Below are positions 1 to 8,862 of a stretch of 64,000 nt of DNA, piece after piece. Positions within the stretch are counted from its first letter, which is position 1; the number at the start of each line of letters is the position of its first letter. The position numbers and the translations under genes are program-made. The stretch comes from DASWZN01 sp036404435. Lineage in GTDB: Bacteria > Acidobacteriota > Terriglobia > Bryobacterales > Bryobacteraceae. The stretch covers positions 40,484 to 104,483 of the forward strand of contig DASWZN010000025.1 of NCBI GenBank assembly GCA_036404435.1. Reading direction: 5' to 3'. Under the pieces are notes generated by a model, which saw only the letters and a program-made list of their open reading frames with translations, ran no database searches and was not told the DNA's origin.

Positions 1-122
1 ACGCCGTCACGGTCCAGATGGCCTCCGGCGCAGAGCGGGTTTATGGCTACACGCACGTCCCGTGCCGGATCGAGCTGAATACCAAGCTCTCGGGATCTGC
101 GTCCCCAGAGGTGATTCCTTGA
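1..122 (+). CDS. C-terminal end of an upstream gene, probably Wzt-like ABC transporter ATPase
   Basis: A reading frame is open from the window edge (frame starting at base 3) and stops with TGA at 120-122. About 39 residues are visible; they end in IELNTKLSGSASPEVIP. The segment VYGYTHVPC resembles VRGYMRIPC near the end of the ABC ATPase at 31462-32772, and both would fit the ligand-binding C-terminal domain of O-antigen exporting Wzt-type ATPases. The glycosyltransferases downstream support that reading. The stop overlaps the TTG start of the next gene by four bases (TTGA), so the two are probably translationally coupled. Identification rests on a short similarity by eye and is tentative. 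Confidence 0.4.
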   Translation, partial: AVTVQMASGAERVYGYTHVPCRIELNTKLSGSASPEVIP

Positions 123-1363
123 TTGAGTTCACCGGGGAACGTGTCATCCCAGCCCGGGTCGATGTCGACCTCTGGAACGAGCACCTCGCCCGTTATGCGT
201 TTGCGGCGCGTCTGTCCGGAGGAAAGCGCGTCCTGGATGCCGGCTGTGGCGCCGGCTACGGCTGCGCAGCGTTGGCGCAACAGGCCTTGAGCGTCACCGG
301 GCTCGACGCCGCACCGGAGGCCATTGCCTACGCACGCGAGCACTACGCCGCCGCAAACGTGCGGTTTCTGGAAGGCTCGTGCTCGGCGATGCCGCTGGCG
401 GACGCCGGCTTCGACCTCGTCACCTCGTTCGAGGTGATCGAGCACCTGGCGGACTGGCAGGCCTTCCTTTCGGAAAGCCGGCGTGTTCTGGCTCCCGGCG
501 GCGTGTTCCTGCTATCGACGCCGAACCGGGACTACTACGCCGAGGCCCGCCGCCTCACCGGCCCCAATCCGTTTCACGCGCACGAGTTCAGCTTCGACGA
601 GTTCGCATCGGTGCTCACGGCTCTGTTCCCCCACGTCCATCTCTACCTGCAGAACCATGCCGTAGGGATCGCGTTTCAAGGGCTCTCGCCAAGCGGAGAG
701 AGCCAGCCTGAGTTGCAGCAGGCTGGCCAGCCCTCCGATCCCCACGATGCCCATTTCTTCCTGGCGGTGTGCTCCGCTTCGCCTCACCCGGCTCCGCCGC
801 CGTTCGTCTACATCCCTTCCACGGCCAACGTTCTCCATGAGCGCGAGCTGCATATCGGCAAACTCGAAATCGACGTCAATCGGCTGCGCGTGGAGAAAGA
901 GAAGCTGGTGGAGATGTTCCGAGCGCAGGAGGCCGCCCTCGAAGAGGCCAACAAGTGGGCCCGGCAGCTCGACGAGAAGCTGGCCGCCGCCTCGACCCGG
1001 ATCGTCGAGCTGCAAGACGAACTCCAACACACGACCGCCGGCTATGAGGCCAAGGTGGCTGAGCTCGAGGCCGAGAATCGCGCTAAGACCGAGTGGGCCA
1101 CAAGCCTGTCGGCGGCGCTCGAACAGAGCAACCTCACGGTCCGCGAACTCGGGGAGCAACTGCTCACCGCGCTTGGTCGAGGACAGCAGCGCACGGAGGA
1201 CCTGGAAAAGAGCAACCGCAAGGCGCAGGCACTCGAAGCCGGGCTCGACGCCAAGGATGTGTGGGCGCGGCGCCTCCAGGCGCAACTCGATTTGGTCCGG
1301 GCTTCGCGCTGGGTAAAGCTGGGCAATCGGTTCGGACTCGGTCCCAAGCTCAACGGCGGTTGA
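119..1363 (+). CDS. SAM-dependent methyltransferase with long coiled-coil tail
   Basis: A 414-residue protein. Residues 1-200 are a class I methyltransferase of the Methyltransf_11 type: motif I VLDAGCGAG at about 38-46, then SFEVIEHL, then VLAPGGVFLLSTPN. Residues from about 240 to 390 are rich in heptads of E, L, A and K and should form a long coiled coil. The C-terminal RASRWVKLGNRFGLGP motif is a tail I associate with methyltransferases and glycosyltransferases of O-antigen clusters. The start is taken at TTG 119 because AGAGGTG at 105-111 is well placed as a ribosome binding site and the codon overlaps the upstream stop. The coiled coil may act as a molecular ruler or scaffold, as in WbdD-type chain terminators; that role is inference. 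The next gene starts one base after the stop. Confidence 0.8.
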   Translation: MIEFTGERVIPARVDVDLWNEHLARYAFAARLSGGKRVLDAGCGAGYGCAALAQQALSVTGLDAAPEAIAYAREHYAAANVRFLEGSCSAMPLADAGFDLVTSFEVIEHLADWQAFLSESRRVLAPGGVFLLSTPNRDYYAEARRLTGPNPFHAHEFSFDEFASVLTALFPHVHLYLQNHAVGIAFQGLSPSGESQPELQQAGQPSDPHDAHFFLAVCSASPHPAPPPFVYIPSTANVLHERELHIGKLEIDVNRLRVEKEKLVEMFRAQEAALEEANKWARQLDEKLAAASTRIVELQDELQHTTAGYEAKVAELEAENRAKTEWATSLSAALEQSNLTVRELGEQLLTALGRGQQRTEDLEKSNRKAQALEAGLDAKDVWARRLQAQLDLVRASRWVKLGNRFGLGPKLNGG

Positions 1364-1364
1364 C

Positions 1365-3752
1365 ATGCGCAGTCTGGCCCGTTTCCTGCTGCGTCTTCCG
1401 CTACTGGTCCTGTGCCCGGTGGCTCTGCTCCTGGCCGCGGCAGCACTCGCGATGGCCGACCTGGTGTGGCTCCTCTGCGGGAAGCGGCAGGCCCGCTCCG
1501 ACGCAGCGCCGGACGGCCTCGCTGCCTCGCTGGTGATCCCCAACTGGAACGGGCGCGAGCTGCTCGAGAAGTACCTCCCCTCGGTGATCGCCGCGCTCGG
1601 CGGCACGCCCGGCAACGAAGTCATCGTGGTCGATAACGGCTCCACGGACGGAAGCGCCACTTTCCTCCGGGAGCGCTTCCCCGAGGTGAGACTGGTGGCG
1701 CTCGACCGCAACCACGGATTCGGCGGGGGGGCGAACGCCGGAGTCCGCGCCGCAAGAAACGGCATCGTCGTTCTACTGAACAACGACATGCGCGTGGAAC
1801 CGGATTTCCTGGCGCCCTTGCTGGCGGGCTTCCGCAATGAGAACGTCTTCGCCGTTTCCTGCCGGATCTTCTTCAGCGATCCCAGCCGCAGGCGCGAGGA
1901 GACCGGCCTAACGCAAGGTTGGTGGCGCGACGGCACGCTCCGCCTGGGCCACCGGATCGACGATGGCGTGCGGAATCTTTACCCGTGCTTCTACGGCGGG
2001 GGCGGCTCCTGCGCCTTCGACCGGCGCAAGTTCCTCGAGCTCGGCGGCTTCGATCCGTTGCTGGCACCCTTCTATCTAGAGGACGCGGACCTCGGGTTCC
2101 AGGCCTGGAAGCGGGGATGGCAGGTGCTTTACCAGCCCGCAAGCTCGGTGGTTCACGAGCACCGGGGCACCATCGGCAAGCGCTTCACGGCGGACCAGAT
2201 CGACGCCGTGTACCGGAAGAACTACGTCCTTTTCGCCTGGAAGAACATACACGACTGGCGGAAGCTGGCCGCGCACTTTGCCTTCGCCCTGGGAGGCGCT
2301 CTAGGGAGCGCGGTGGCCGGGGACTCTCCCCTGCGAGCCAGCGCCGTGGGCATCTGGCGCGCCTTCCTCCAGTTACCCAAGGCGCTTGCTTCGCGCTGGC
2401 GCGCCCGGCGCCTGGCGACGGTTTCCGACAGCGAGGCGTTCCTCCGGCCGCTCGGCGGGTACTTCCGCGATCGCTTCGAGCTGGAGGCCTCCCGCGGCGC
2501 CCCCGAGAGGCCGTCCGTCCTCTTCGTCTCCCCCTACCCGCTTTCGCCACCGATGCACGGCGGAGCCGTCTTCATGAGCGCCACGGTCAGGGAGCTCGCC
2601 CGGCTCGCGGAACTGCACTTGGTTTGCATGCTCGAACATCCCGGCCAGCGGGAGTCCCAGCAAGAGCTGGCGCAGCTTTGCGCTTCCGCCGAGTTTCTGG
2701 TCCGCCACGCGCCGGCGAAGCGCCTCGGCTCGCCGCAGTCCTACGCGGTTCGCGAGTTCGCAGACGACGACTTTCAGTGGCTCGTGCATCGCCAGATCTA
2801 CACCCGCCGCGTCGACGTCGTTCAAATCGAGTACACGCACATGGCCCAATACGCGGGCCGGTATCGCAAAATCGCCAGCGTTCTCTTCGAACACGATATC
2901 TACTTTCAGTCGATCGCCCGAAGTGTGGCGGCGGGGCGCGGCGGGCCGAGGCTGAAGGCGGGATTGGAGTACTTGCGCGCGCTGCGGTTCGAGCTGGGAA
3001 TCCTGCCTCGGATGGATCGCATTCAGGTCTGCAGCCGCGAGAACAAGGAATACCTGGCGTCCTTCCTGCCTCGGCTCGAAAGCCGGATCCAGCCGGGGCT
3101 GCGGGCCGGTATCGACACTCGCAACTACTGTTTCCGCGCCCGGGAGAGAGCCCCCTTCACGATGCTCTTCCTGGGCAGCTTCCGCCACCCGCCGAACCGC
3201 GCGGCGCTGGGCTGGTTCGTAGAAAAGGTGCTGCCGCTCGTGACGGCGGAGTGCCCGGCCGCGCGGCTGGTGGTGGTCGGCTCGGAGATGCCGGTTGCCC
3301 ATGGCCTGCCGTGGTCGCCCGCGATCGAGTTGCGCGGCCCGGTGGACGACGCGAGGGAGCCGCTGGGACGCTACTCCCTGTTCGTGTGCCCGGTGCTGAG
3401 CGGATCGGGCGTCAGAGTGAAGCTCCTGGAGGCCTTCGCCGCCGGGATTCCCGCCGTCTCAACCAGATTGGGCGCCGAGGGCCTGACTCGCACCGACGGC
3501 GAGTTCTGCGCCCTGGCCGACGATGCGGCGGCCTTCGCCGGCAAGATCGTGGATCTGTTCGTTCACCCCGAAAAAGCGGTCGAGATGGCGGAGCGCGTGC
3601 GCCGCGAGGTCGAAGCCGCATGGGACATCCGCGCGGTCACTGCCAGACTGGTGGAGAGCTACCGGGAAACTCTGGAGGAGAAACGCGGCCGCGCCCCGAC
3701 CAGAGAACCGGCCTGCTCCTCCGACGTGGGACGGAAGGTTTTGCCCGGCTAA
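1365..3752 (+). CDS. Two-domain glycosyltransferase, GT2 fused to GT4
   Basis: A 795-residue protein with two complete glycosyltransferase modules. A hydrophobic N-terminal segment (about 5-38) is followed by a GT-A family 2 domain: SLVIPNWNG near 55, VVDNGSTDGS near 90, the DxD-like LNNDMR near 140, and EDADLGFQAWKRG near 243. From about residue 380 a GT-B family 4-like domain starts with VLFVSPYPLSPPMHGG and carries the C-terminal nucleotide-sugar site VCPVLSGSGVRVKLLEAF near 675-693. The protein probably adds two sugars in sequence to a polysaccharide or lipid-linked oligosaccharide at the inner membrane. Its neighbours are a polysaccharide methyltransferase and further GT2 enzymes. Its TAA abuts the stop of the opposing gene with no intervening base. 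Confidence 0.85.
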   Translation: MRSLARFLLRLPLLVLCPVALLLAAAALAMADLVWLLCGKRQARSDAAPDGLAASLVIPNWNGRELLEKYLPSVIAALGGTPGNEVIVVDNGSTDGSATFLRERFPEVRLVALDRNHGFGGGANAGVRAARNGIVVLLNNDMRVEPDFLAPLLAGFRNENVFAVSCRIFFSDPSRRREETGLTQGWWRDGTLRLGHRIDDGVRNLYPCFYGGGGSCAFDRRKFLELGGFDPLLAPFYLEDADLGFQAWKRGWQVLYQPASSVVHEHRGTIGKRFTADQIDAVYRKNYVLFAWKNIHDWRKLAAHFAFALGGALGSAVAGDSPLRASAVGIWRAFLQLPKALASRWRARRLATVSDSEAFLRPLGGYFRDRFELEASRGAPERPSVLFVSPYPLSPPMHGGAVFMSATVRELARLAELHLVCMLEHPGQRESQQELAQLCASAEFLVRHAPAKRLGSPQSYAVREFADDDFQWLVHRQIYTRRVDVVQIEYTHMAQYAGRYRKIASVLFEHDIYFQSIARSVAAGRGGPRLKAGLEYLRALRFELGILPRMDRIQVCSRENKEYLASFLPRLESRIQPGLRAGIDTRNYCFRARERAPFTMLFLGSFRHPPNRAALGWFVEKVLPLVTAECPAARLVVVGSEMPVAHGLPWSPAIELRGPVDDAREPLGRYSLFVCPVLSGSGVRVKLLEAFAAGIPAVSTRLGAEGLTRTDGEFCALADDAAAFAGKIVDLFVHPEKAVEMAERVRREVEAAWDIRAVTARLVESYRETLEEKRGRAPTREPACSSDVGRKVLPG

Positions 3753-4418
3753 TCAGTGGCTCTTCAAGTCCTGCTGAATCCGGCTGGCGATGCGGCCGGC
3801 CGTGCGGTCCAGTTGAACCGGCGATGCGTCTCTCGGTTGTGCGTAGATGGACCAGAGCACCATCCGCGAGTGTGGATCCACCAGAAAGAGGGTCCCTTTG
3901 GACCGATGGAACGAGGACACCAGCGGGGCCGTATCACCCTGCTTCTCAGGTTCGCTGGCCGCAGCCTTCTCCTGCGGGGGCGACGGTGGAGGCTGCTTTT
4001 CCGACGCGGGCGGGGCCGCTGTGGGAGTTGCGGGAGCCGGCGGCTGGGCCGCCGAAGTGCCGGGAGCCGGGAGCGGCTGCACGGCAGCCGCGGGCGGCTG
4101 AGCGGGCGCCGCCACTTCCGGCGGGGCGGGGGGCGCCTTCTCGTCACTCGCCGGCTTTGCCGGCCTCTCTGGAAACCACTCGGTCTGGCGGCTCTCGAAC
4201 GCCTCGCCGATGCGGTCGGTGAAGATCGCATCGGCCTTCTTCGGATCTGTCACCACCTGAAAGACACCCAGGCTGGTAAGGCGGTTGGCCAGGTACTGCT
4301 CCAGTCCGTTTGTCATCGGCAGCAGGTACACCTTGTGAACCTGCGTCAGTTCGGCCTTGGGCGGCGCCGCGAGCGCAACGGCTAGCGAAGAGACCAGCAC
4401 GGCAATAGTCGGCTTCAT
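3753..4418 (-). CDS. Secreted or periplasmic protein of unknown function with Pro/Ala-rich linker
   Basis: A 221-residue protein with an N-terminal signal peptide (KPTIAVLVSSLAVALAAPPKA). It has a conserved-looking N-terminal part (VYLLPMTNGLEQYLANRL, then FQVVTDPKKADAIFTDRIG), a long low-complexity Pro/Ala/Glu linker from about 75 to 160, and a C-terminal segment ending FLVDPHSRMVLWSIYAQP and RIASRIQQDLKSH. The layout suggests an envelope protein whose linker spans the periplasm. An in-frame ATG at 4430 would add four residues; 4418 is preferred because it begins directly with the signal peptide. No known domain is recognised. It is transcribed against the glycosyltransferase cluster and ends exactly where the upstream gene ends. 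Confidence 0.65.
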   Translation of the reverse strand: MKPTIAVLVSSLAVALAAPPKAELTQVHKVYLLPMTNGLEQYLANRLTSLGVFQVVTDPKKADAIFTDRIGEAFESRQTEWFPERPAKPASDEKAPPAPPEVAAPAQPPAAAVQPLPAPGTSAAQPPAPATPTAAPPASEKQPPPSPPQEKAAASEPEKQGDTAPLVSSFHRSKGTLFLVDPHSRMVLWSIYAQPRDASPVQLDRTAGRIASRIQQDLKSH

Positions 4419-4532
4419 GACAGGTACCATAATAAGCGATCGGCTGCCAGACGCTGATCCGGCGGGCCGTCTTTGGTAGGACGCGGCAAGAGCCGAAAAA
4501 GTCGTTACCGTCAAAATTCTGCGGATGATAGA

Positions 4533-5552
4533 ATGAACGGGCTTGCGATGCCGGGTGTCACGGTCGTCATCCCGAACTGGAACCGCCGCGACCTGGTTCG
4601 GCGGCTTATCGGGCAACTGCGCGCCCAAAGCCATCCCGTCGCGGAAATCATCGTGGTAGACAACGGCTCCAACGATGGCTCGGCGGAGGCGGCCCGTCAG
4701 GCGGGCGCGCGCGTTCTCGAAATGGGCCGCAACGCCGGTTTCAGCGCCGCCGTCAACCGGGGGATCGCGGAGACTAAAACGGACCTGATGGCGGTCGTGA
4801 ACAACGACATCGAGCCGGCCGCGGACTGGCTGGAGCGGCTGGTGGAGGCGGTCCAGGAGCCGCCGGTGTGGTTCGCGGCCGGCAAGCTCCTGAGCGCCGC
4901 CCAGCCGGGCGTGCTCGACGGCGCTTACGACGCACTCTCGCGGGGCGCCTGCGCTTGGCGCGCCGGCCATGGCCGGAAGGACGGCGAAGTCTGGAACCGC
5001 CCCGCACCGATTCGTTTCGCTCCCTTCACCGCCACACTGTTCCGCACGGACCTGTTCGCGAGGATCGGCCCGCTAGACGAGCACTTCGAGTCTTATCTCG
5101 AGGACGTCGACTTCTGCCTGCGCGCGGCCCGCCAGGGCTGTTTCGGAATGTACGTCCCCGCCGCGGTGGCCGTGCACCAGGGCAGCGCCACGCTGGGACG
5201 GTGGCACCCGGAGGTCGTCGAGCGCATCGCGCGCAACCAGGTGCTGCTCGTGGCCAAGCACTACCCTGCGCGCGATCTTCTGCGGTACGGCTGGCCGATT
5301 CTGGTGGCGCAGACGCTGTGGGGAGGCGTAGCGTTGCGGCACGGGCGGCTGCTCTCGTTCCTGCGCGGCAAGATCGGGGGCCTGGCGATGTTCCGATCTG
5401 TGCGGCGCGAGGCCGCCGGGGCCAGCCCTGGGGCGGCGAGCCTTTCCGAGATTCTCGAACAAAGCGAGGCGGAGATCCTCCGCCTCCAGCGCAGCACCGG
5501 TTTCGACCTGTATTGGCGGCTCTATTTCGCCTTGACCTCCGGGACCTTATGA
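4533..5552 (+). CDS. Family 2 glycosyltransferase
   Basis: A 339-residue rhamnosyltransferase-like GT-A enzyme. The sequence shows VTVVIPNWNRRDL at the start, IIVVDNGSNDGS near 45, the metal-binding region VVNNDIEP near 90, and the acceptor-side motif SYLEDVDFCLRAARQG near 190. A C-terminal region of about 100 residues holds amphipathic helices that may associate with the membrane. ATG 4533 is taken as the start; an alternative ATG at 4548 lies just before the first strand, and neither has a strong ribosome binding site. The stop overlaps the start of the next glycosyltransferase (ATGA at 5549-5552), so both are read from one message. Sugar and acceptor cannot be predicted. Confidence 0.85.
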   Translation: MNGLAMPGVTVVIPNWNRRDLVRRLIGQLRAQSHPVAEIIVVDNGSNDGSAEAARQAGARVLEMGRNAGFSAAVNRGIAETKTDLMAVVNNDIEPAADWLERLVEAVQEPPVWFAAGKLLSAAQPGVLDGAYDALSRGACAWRAGHGRKDGEVWNRPAPIRFAPFTATLFRTDLFARIGPLDEHFESYLEDVDFCLRAARQGCFGMYVPAAVAVHQGSATLGRWHPEVVERIARNQVLLVAKHYPARDLLRYGWPILVAQTLWGGVALRHGRLLSFLRGKIGGLAMFRSVRREAAGASPGAASLSEILEQSEAEILRLQRSTGFDLYWRLYFALTSGTL

Positions 5553-6460
5553 ACCGCATCGGCATTGTCGTCGTGGCCTACAATTCGGAACGCGAGATCG
5601 GGCGGTGCCTGGATTCGCTTCCCGCCGGCGCGGAGACGGTCGTGGTCGACAACGCGTCGGGGGACGGCACCCGGCGGGAGGTCGCGAGCCGGCCGGCGGT
5701 GAAGCTCATCGCCAATCCGTGGAATCGCGGTTTCGCGGCCGCGGCGAACCAGGGCATCGGCGCTCTCGATTGCGATCTGGCGCTGCTGCTGAACCCCGAC
5801 GTGGAACTACTATCCGGCCTCGATTCGCTTGCCTCTCAGTGCGCCCTCGCCGGGGTCGCCGCGGCGGGAGGGAAACTGCTCGACAAAGATGGACGCCCAC
5901 AGGCCGGATTCATGGTCCGGCGCCTTCCCACACCCCTCACTCTGGCTTTCGAGACCCTGGGGCTGAATCGCCTCTGGCCGCGCAACCCGGTGAACCGGCG
6001 GTACCACTGTTTCGATCTCGACCCCGACGCGGAGGCCTCCGTCGAGCAGCCCGCGGGCGCGTTCCTGATGATCCGGCGCGACGTGTGGCGGCAGCTTGGC
6101 GGATTTGACGAGTCCTTTTACCCGGTTTGGTTCGAAGACGTGGACTTTGCCAAACGCGTGGCTATGGCGGGGTACACGATCCGCTACACGCCCTTGACTG
6201 TTGCAAAACACAGCGGTGCCCACTCGGTCGGTCAGCTCCCCCGCTCCACCAGGGACCGCCACTGGTATGGTAACCTTCTGAAGTATGCGGTGCGGCACTT
6301 CGCGCGAGGCGGAGCGGTTGTCGTATGCACGTCCGTTCTGGTGGGTTGCGTTCTCCGAGCGGTTTTCGCCCCGTTGAGGGAGAGGCGCTTGGAAGCGATC
6401 TTTAGCTATGTTAGGATAATGCGGCAAGCTGGAGTTCTGCTCTTCTCCGGCGGGCATTAA
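5549..6460 (+). CDS. Family 2 glycosyltransferase
   Basis: A 303-residue GT2 enzyme. It begins directly with the GT-A fold (IGIVVVAYNSEREIGRCL), then VVVDNASGDGT near 33, LLLNPDVELL near 80, and WFEDVDFAKRVAMAG near 194. The last 60 residues include a hydrophobic stretch (VVVCTSVLVGCVLRAVFAPL) that is probably membrane-associated. The ATG overlaps the preceding stop by four bases. It is the third GT2 domain in this cluster and is probably part of the pathway assembling a branched surface glycan. Confidence 0.85.
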   Translation: MNRIGIVVVAYNSEREIGRCLDSLPAGAETVVVDNASGDGTRREVASRPAVKLIANPWNRGFAAAANQGIGALDCDLALLLNPDVELLSGLDSLASQCALAGVAAAGGKLLDKDGRPQAGFMVRRLPTPLTLAFETLGLNRLWPRNPVNRRYHCFDLDPDAEASVEQPAGAFLMIRRDVWRQLGGFDESFYPVWFEDVDFAKRVAMAGYTIRYTPLTVAKHSGAHSVGQLPRSTRDRHWYGNLLKYAVRHFARGGAVVVCTSVLVGCVLRAVFAPLRERRLEAIFSYVRIMRQAGVLLFSGGH

Positions 6461-6534
6461 TACGGGTCGTCAGCCTTTGCGGTACAGTAGGGTGGCGCGG
6501 CAGCAATAGCTGTTGGTGCTCAAGTTCATTCGTT

Positions 6535-7602
6535 ATGAGCCATACTGATCTCGTATCCGTAACGATCGTTACCTACAACAGCGGCCGGTTCATCAAGCGG
6601 TGCCTCCAGTCGGTTCTGGCTCAGGGCTACCCCGAAAAGGAAGTCATTATCATCGATAACGCTTCCACCGACGGGACGCAGGGCATCCTGGAGCAGTTCG
6701 AAGACCGCTGCCGGCTGGTGTTCAACGAAACCAACATCGGGTTCGCGGCCGCGCAGAACCAGGCCATCCAGCTCTCGCGCGGAGATTGGGTCCTGGCGCT
6801 CAACCCGGACGTGCTGCTGACCTCCAGCTTCATCGACGCGCTGGTCGATGCCGGGCACGCGGATGCCAAGGTGGGCACGGTTTGCGGAAAGCTGCTCACC
6901 ATGCGGTCCAATCTCACTCTTCCCACGGACCCGCTGGTGGATTCCACGGGGATGTACTTCACGCCCATGCTGCGCCACTTGGACCGTGGCAGCCAGGAAG
7001 TGGACAACGGCCACTATCTCAATTACGAGTACGTTTTCGGCGCCACGGCGGCCGCCGCGCTGTACCGCCGCGAGATGATCGACGACGTCTCGATCGACCG
7101 CGAGTTTTTCGATCCCGATTTCTTCGTCTACCGCGAAGACGCCGACGTGGCCTGGCGGGCGCAGTTGATGGGCTGGCGCTGCGTGTATACGCCGCACGCG
7201 CGGGGCTATCACGTCCGCAGCGTGCTGCCGGGCAACCGGCGCGCTTTGCCGGCCGAAATCAACATGCACTCGGTGAAGAACCGGTTCCTGATGCGCATGA
7301 AGAACATGACCAGCGACCTCTACCGGCGCAACTGGTTTGCGATCACGGCGCGCGACCTGGTTGTGTTCTCCTGCTGCATGCTGCGCGAGCAGACCTCGCT
7401 CAAGGCCTTCTGGTTCCTGGTCAAGAACCGCAAGCGCATTCAGGCCAAGCGGCGCGAGATCATGCAGCGGCGCCGCGTGAGCGACGAGTATATCGCGACC
7501 TGGTTCCACTACCAGCCCGTCAGCAAGCCTGCGCCGAAACTCTCGAAGCGGGCGCGGGCTCAGTATCAGCCCGGCTCACACGCCGAGTTGTTCGAGTACT
7601 AG
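6535..7602 (+). CDS. Family 2 glycosyltransferase
   Basis: A 355-residue GT2 enzyme of the rhamnosyltransferase type: VSVTIVTYNSGRFIKRCL at the N-terminus, IIIDNASTDGTQGIL near 40, LALNPDVLL near 85, YREDADVAWRAQLMGW near 200, and RGYHVRSVLPGNRR near 224. The basic C-terminus (KNRKRIQAKRREIMQRRR) resembles the cytoplasmic tail of GT2 enzymes found with DUF1972 glycosyltransferases such as the next gene. There is a 74-base gap from the previous gene with no clear ribosome binding site before ATG 6535. Sugar specificity is unknown. Confidence 0.85.
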   Translation: MSHTDLVSVTIVTYNSGRFIKRCLQSVLAQGYPEKEVIIIDNASTDGTQGILEQFEDRCRLVFNETNIGFAAAQNQAIQLSRGDWVLALNPDVLLTSSFIDALVDAGHADAKVGTVCGKLLTMRSNLTLPTDPLVDSTGMYFTPMLRHLDRGSQEVDNGHYLNYEYVFGATAAAALYRREMIDDVSIDREFFDPDFFVYREDADVAWRAQLMGWRCVYTPHARGYHVRSVLPGNRRALPAEINMHSVKNRFLMRMKNMTSDLYRRNWFAITARDLVVFSCCMLREQTSLKAFWFLVKNRKRIQAKRREIMQRRRVSDEYIATWFHYQPVSKPAPKLSKRARAQYQPGSHAELFEY

Positions 7603-7603
7603 G

Positions 7604-7631
7604 CAGCCATCAGCCGTCAGCCGTCAGCCGT
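7604..7631. repeat. Four tandem 7-bp units CAGCC(A/G)T
   Basis: The 72-base gap between the GT2 and GT4 genes begins with CAGCCAT followed by three copies of CAGCCGT. It is a short simple-sequence array. Because it lies just after a stop codon, copy-number change would not alter a protein. Confidence 0.8.
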
Positions 7632-7674
7632 ACGAGAAGCACCCGCCGCGCCGGTTCCGCTATCCTGAGACTCT

Positions 7675-8775
7675 GTGAGAATCGCCATCCTGGGCACCCG
7701 CGGCATCCCGGCCTGCTACGGCGGGTTTGAGACCTTCGCCGAGGAACTCTCGACGCGCCTGGCCGCCCGCGGCCATGACGTCGCCGTCTATACGCGGCAG
7801 CACTACCCGGAGCCCTGCTACCGCGGCGTCCACTTGCGCTACCTTCCGACCATCCGCCACAAGTACTTCGACACGGTCGCGCACACCTTCCTTTCGACGC
7901 TGCATCTGTTGGGCCACCGCTCCGACGCCGCGCTCTACTGCAACGCGGCCAACGCGGTCTTCACGTGGCTGCCGCGCCTGGCGGGCGTTCCCGTGGCGCT
8001 GAACGTGGATGGTCTCGAGCGCAAACGGAAGAAGTGGAACTGGCTGGCTCGCTCCTGGTACCTCCTCTCCGAGCGCCTGGCCACGCTGTGCCCGAACGCG
8101 GTGGTCACCGACGCGGAGCAGATCGCCGAGTACTACCAGAAGCGCTACGGCAAGCGCACGCACTTCATTCCCTACGGGGCGGAGACCGGCAGGACCGCCT
8201 GCTCGGGCGCGCTGGCGCGGCTGGGGCTCGAACCCGGCCGCTACTTCCTCTACGTGAGCCGCATGGAGCCGGAAAACAACGCGCTGCTGGTGCGGGAGGC
8301 CTTCGAGGGCCTCGAGACGGACATGAAACTAGCGCTGGTCGGCGACGCCCCCTACGCCGAGTCCTACATCGCCCGCGTGCGCGAGACGCGCGACCCACGC
8401 ATCGTAATGCCCGGCGCCATTTACGGAGACGGATACCACGAGCTGCAGTCCCACTCGTTCGCGTACATTCACGCCACCGAAGTCGGCGGGACGCACCCGG
8501 CGCTGATCGAGGCCATGGGCCGCGGCGCGCTGGTGCTCTACCTGAATACGCCCGAGAACGCCGAGGTCGCCTCGGGCGCCGGCATTCCTTTCGACCACGA
8601 AAGCCTCGGCCGAAAGCTTCGAGAGGCGCTCGAAATGTCGGAGAATGAACGGGAGGCATGGCACGAGCGGGCGGCCGCGCGGGTAGCCGAGCGCTATAGT
8701 TGGGACGCGGTGACCGGCGCTTACGAGGACCTGCTGCGCTCGCTTGCCGGGCGGTCCCTTGGGGAGCAGAAATAA
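7675..8775 (+). CDS. DUF1972-type GT4 glycosyltransferase
   Basis: A 366-residue GT-B enzyme. The N-terminal MRIAILGTRGIPACYGGFET is the hallmark of the DUF1972/rhamnosyltransferase 1-like family found in exopolysaccharide clusters. The C-terminal nucleotide-sugar domain contains YVSRMEPENNALLVREAF near 195, and the site GGTHPALIEAMGRGALV near 270-286, where the family glutamate contacts the sugar nucleotide. The GTG at 7675 is chosen because the conserved MRIAILG motif begins there. It closes the polysaccharide cluster. The protein is probably soluble or peripheral on the cytoplasmic membrane face. Confidence 0.88.
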   Translation: MRIAILGTRGIPACYGGFETFAEELSTRLAARGHDVAVYTRQHYPEPCYRGVHLRYLPTIRHKYFDTVAHTFLSTLHLLGHRSDAALYCNAANAVFTWLPRLAGVPVALNVDGLERKRKKWNWLARSWYLLSERLATLCPNAVVTDAEQIAEYYQKRYGKRTHFIPYGAETGRTACSGALARLGLEPGRYFLYVSRMEPENNALLVREAFEGLETDMKLALVGDAPYAESYIARVRETRDPRIVMPGAIYGDGYHELQSHSFAYIHATEVGGTHPALIEAMGRGALVLYLNTPENAEVASGAGIPFDHESLGRKLREALEMSENEREAWHERAAARVAERYSWDAVTGAYEDLLRSLAGRSLGEQK

Positions 8776-8780
8776 ATGGA

Positions 8781-8844
8781 GCCGCCGATAAACGCAGATC
8801 GAAAGGACACGCATTATCGGCGTTCATCTGCGCTCATCTGCGGC
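8781..8844. repeat. Dispersed inverted repeat, family C (degraded copy)
   Basis: The left arm GCCGCCGATAAACGCAGAT (from 8781) faces the right arm CGTTCATCTGCGCTCATCTG followed by CGGC (to 8844). The arms are built from the same 10-mer (GAACGCAGAT and its complement) as the better-preserved copy at 57311-57386. It occupies the gap between the GT4 gene and alr and lies upstream of the alr start. Confidence 0.75.
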
Positions 8845-8862
8845 CCAAAGTGGCTTAAGTCT

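Noticed and set aside
1919..4222. A 767-codon plus-strand frame over the GT2-GT4 fusion gene
   Set aside because: Composition is Arg/Pro/Ala/Gly noise, and it spans the boundary of two well-supported genes in other frames.
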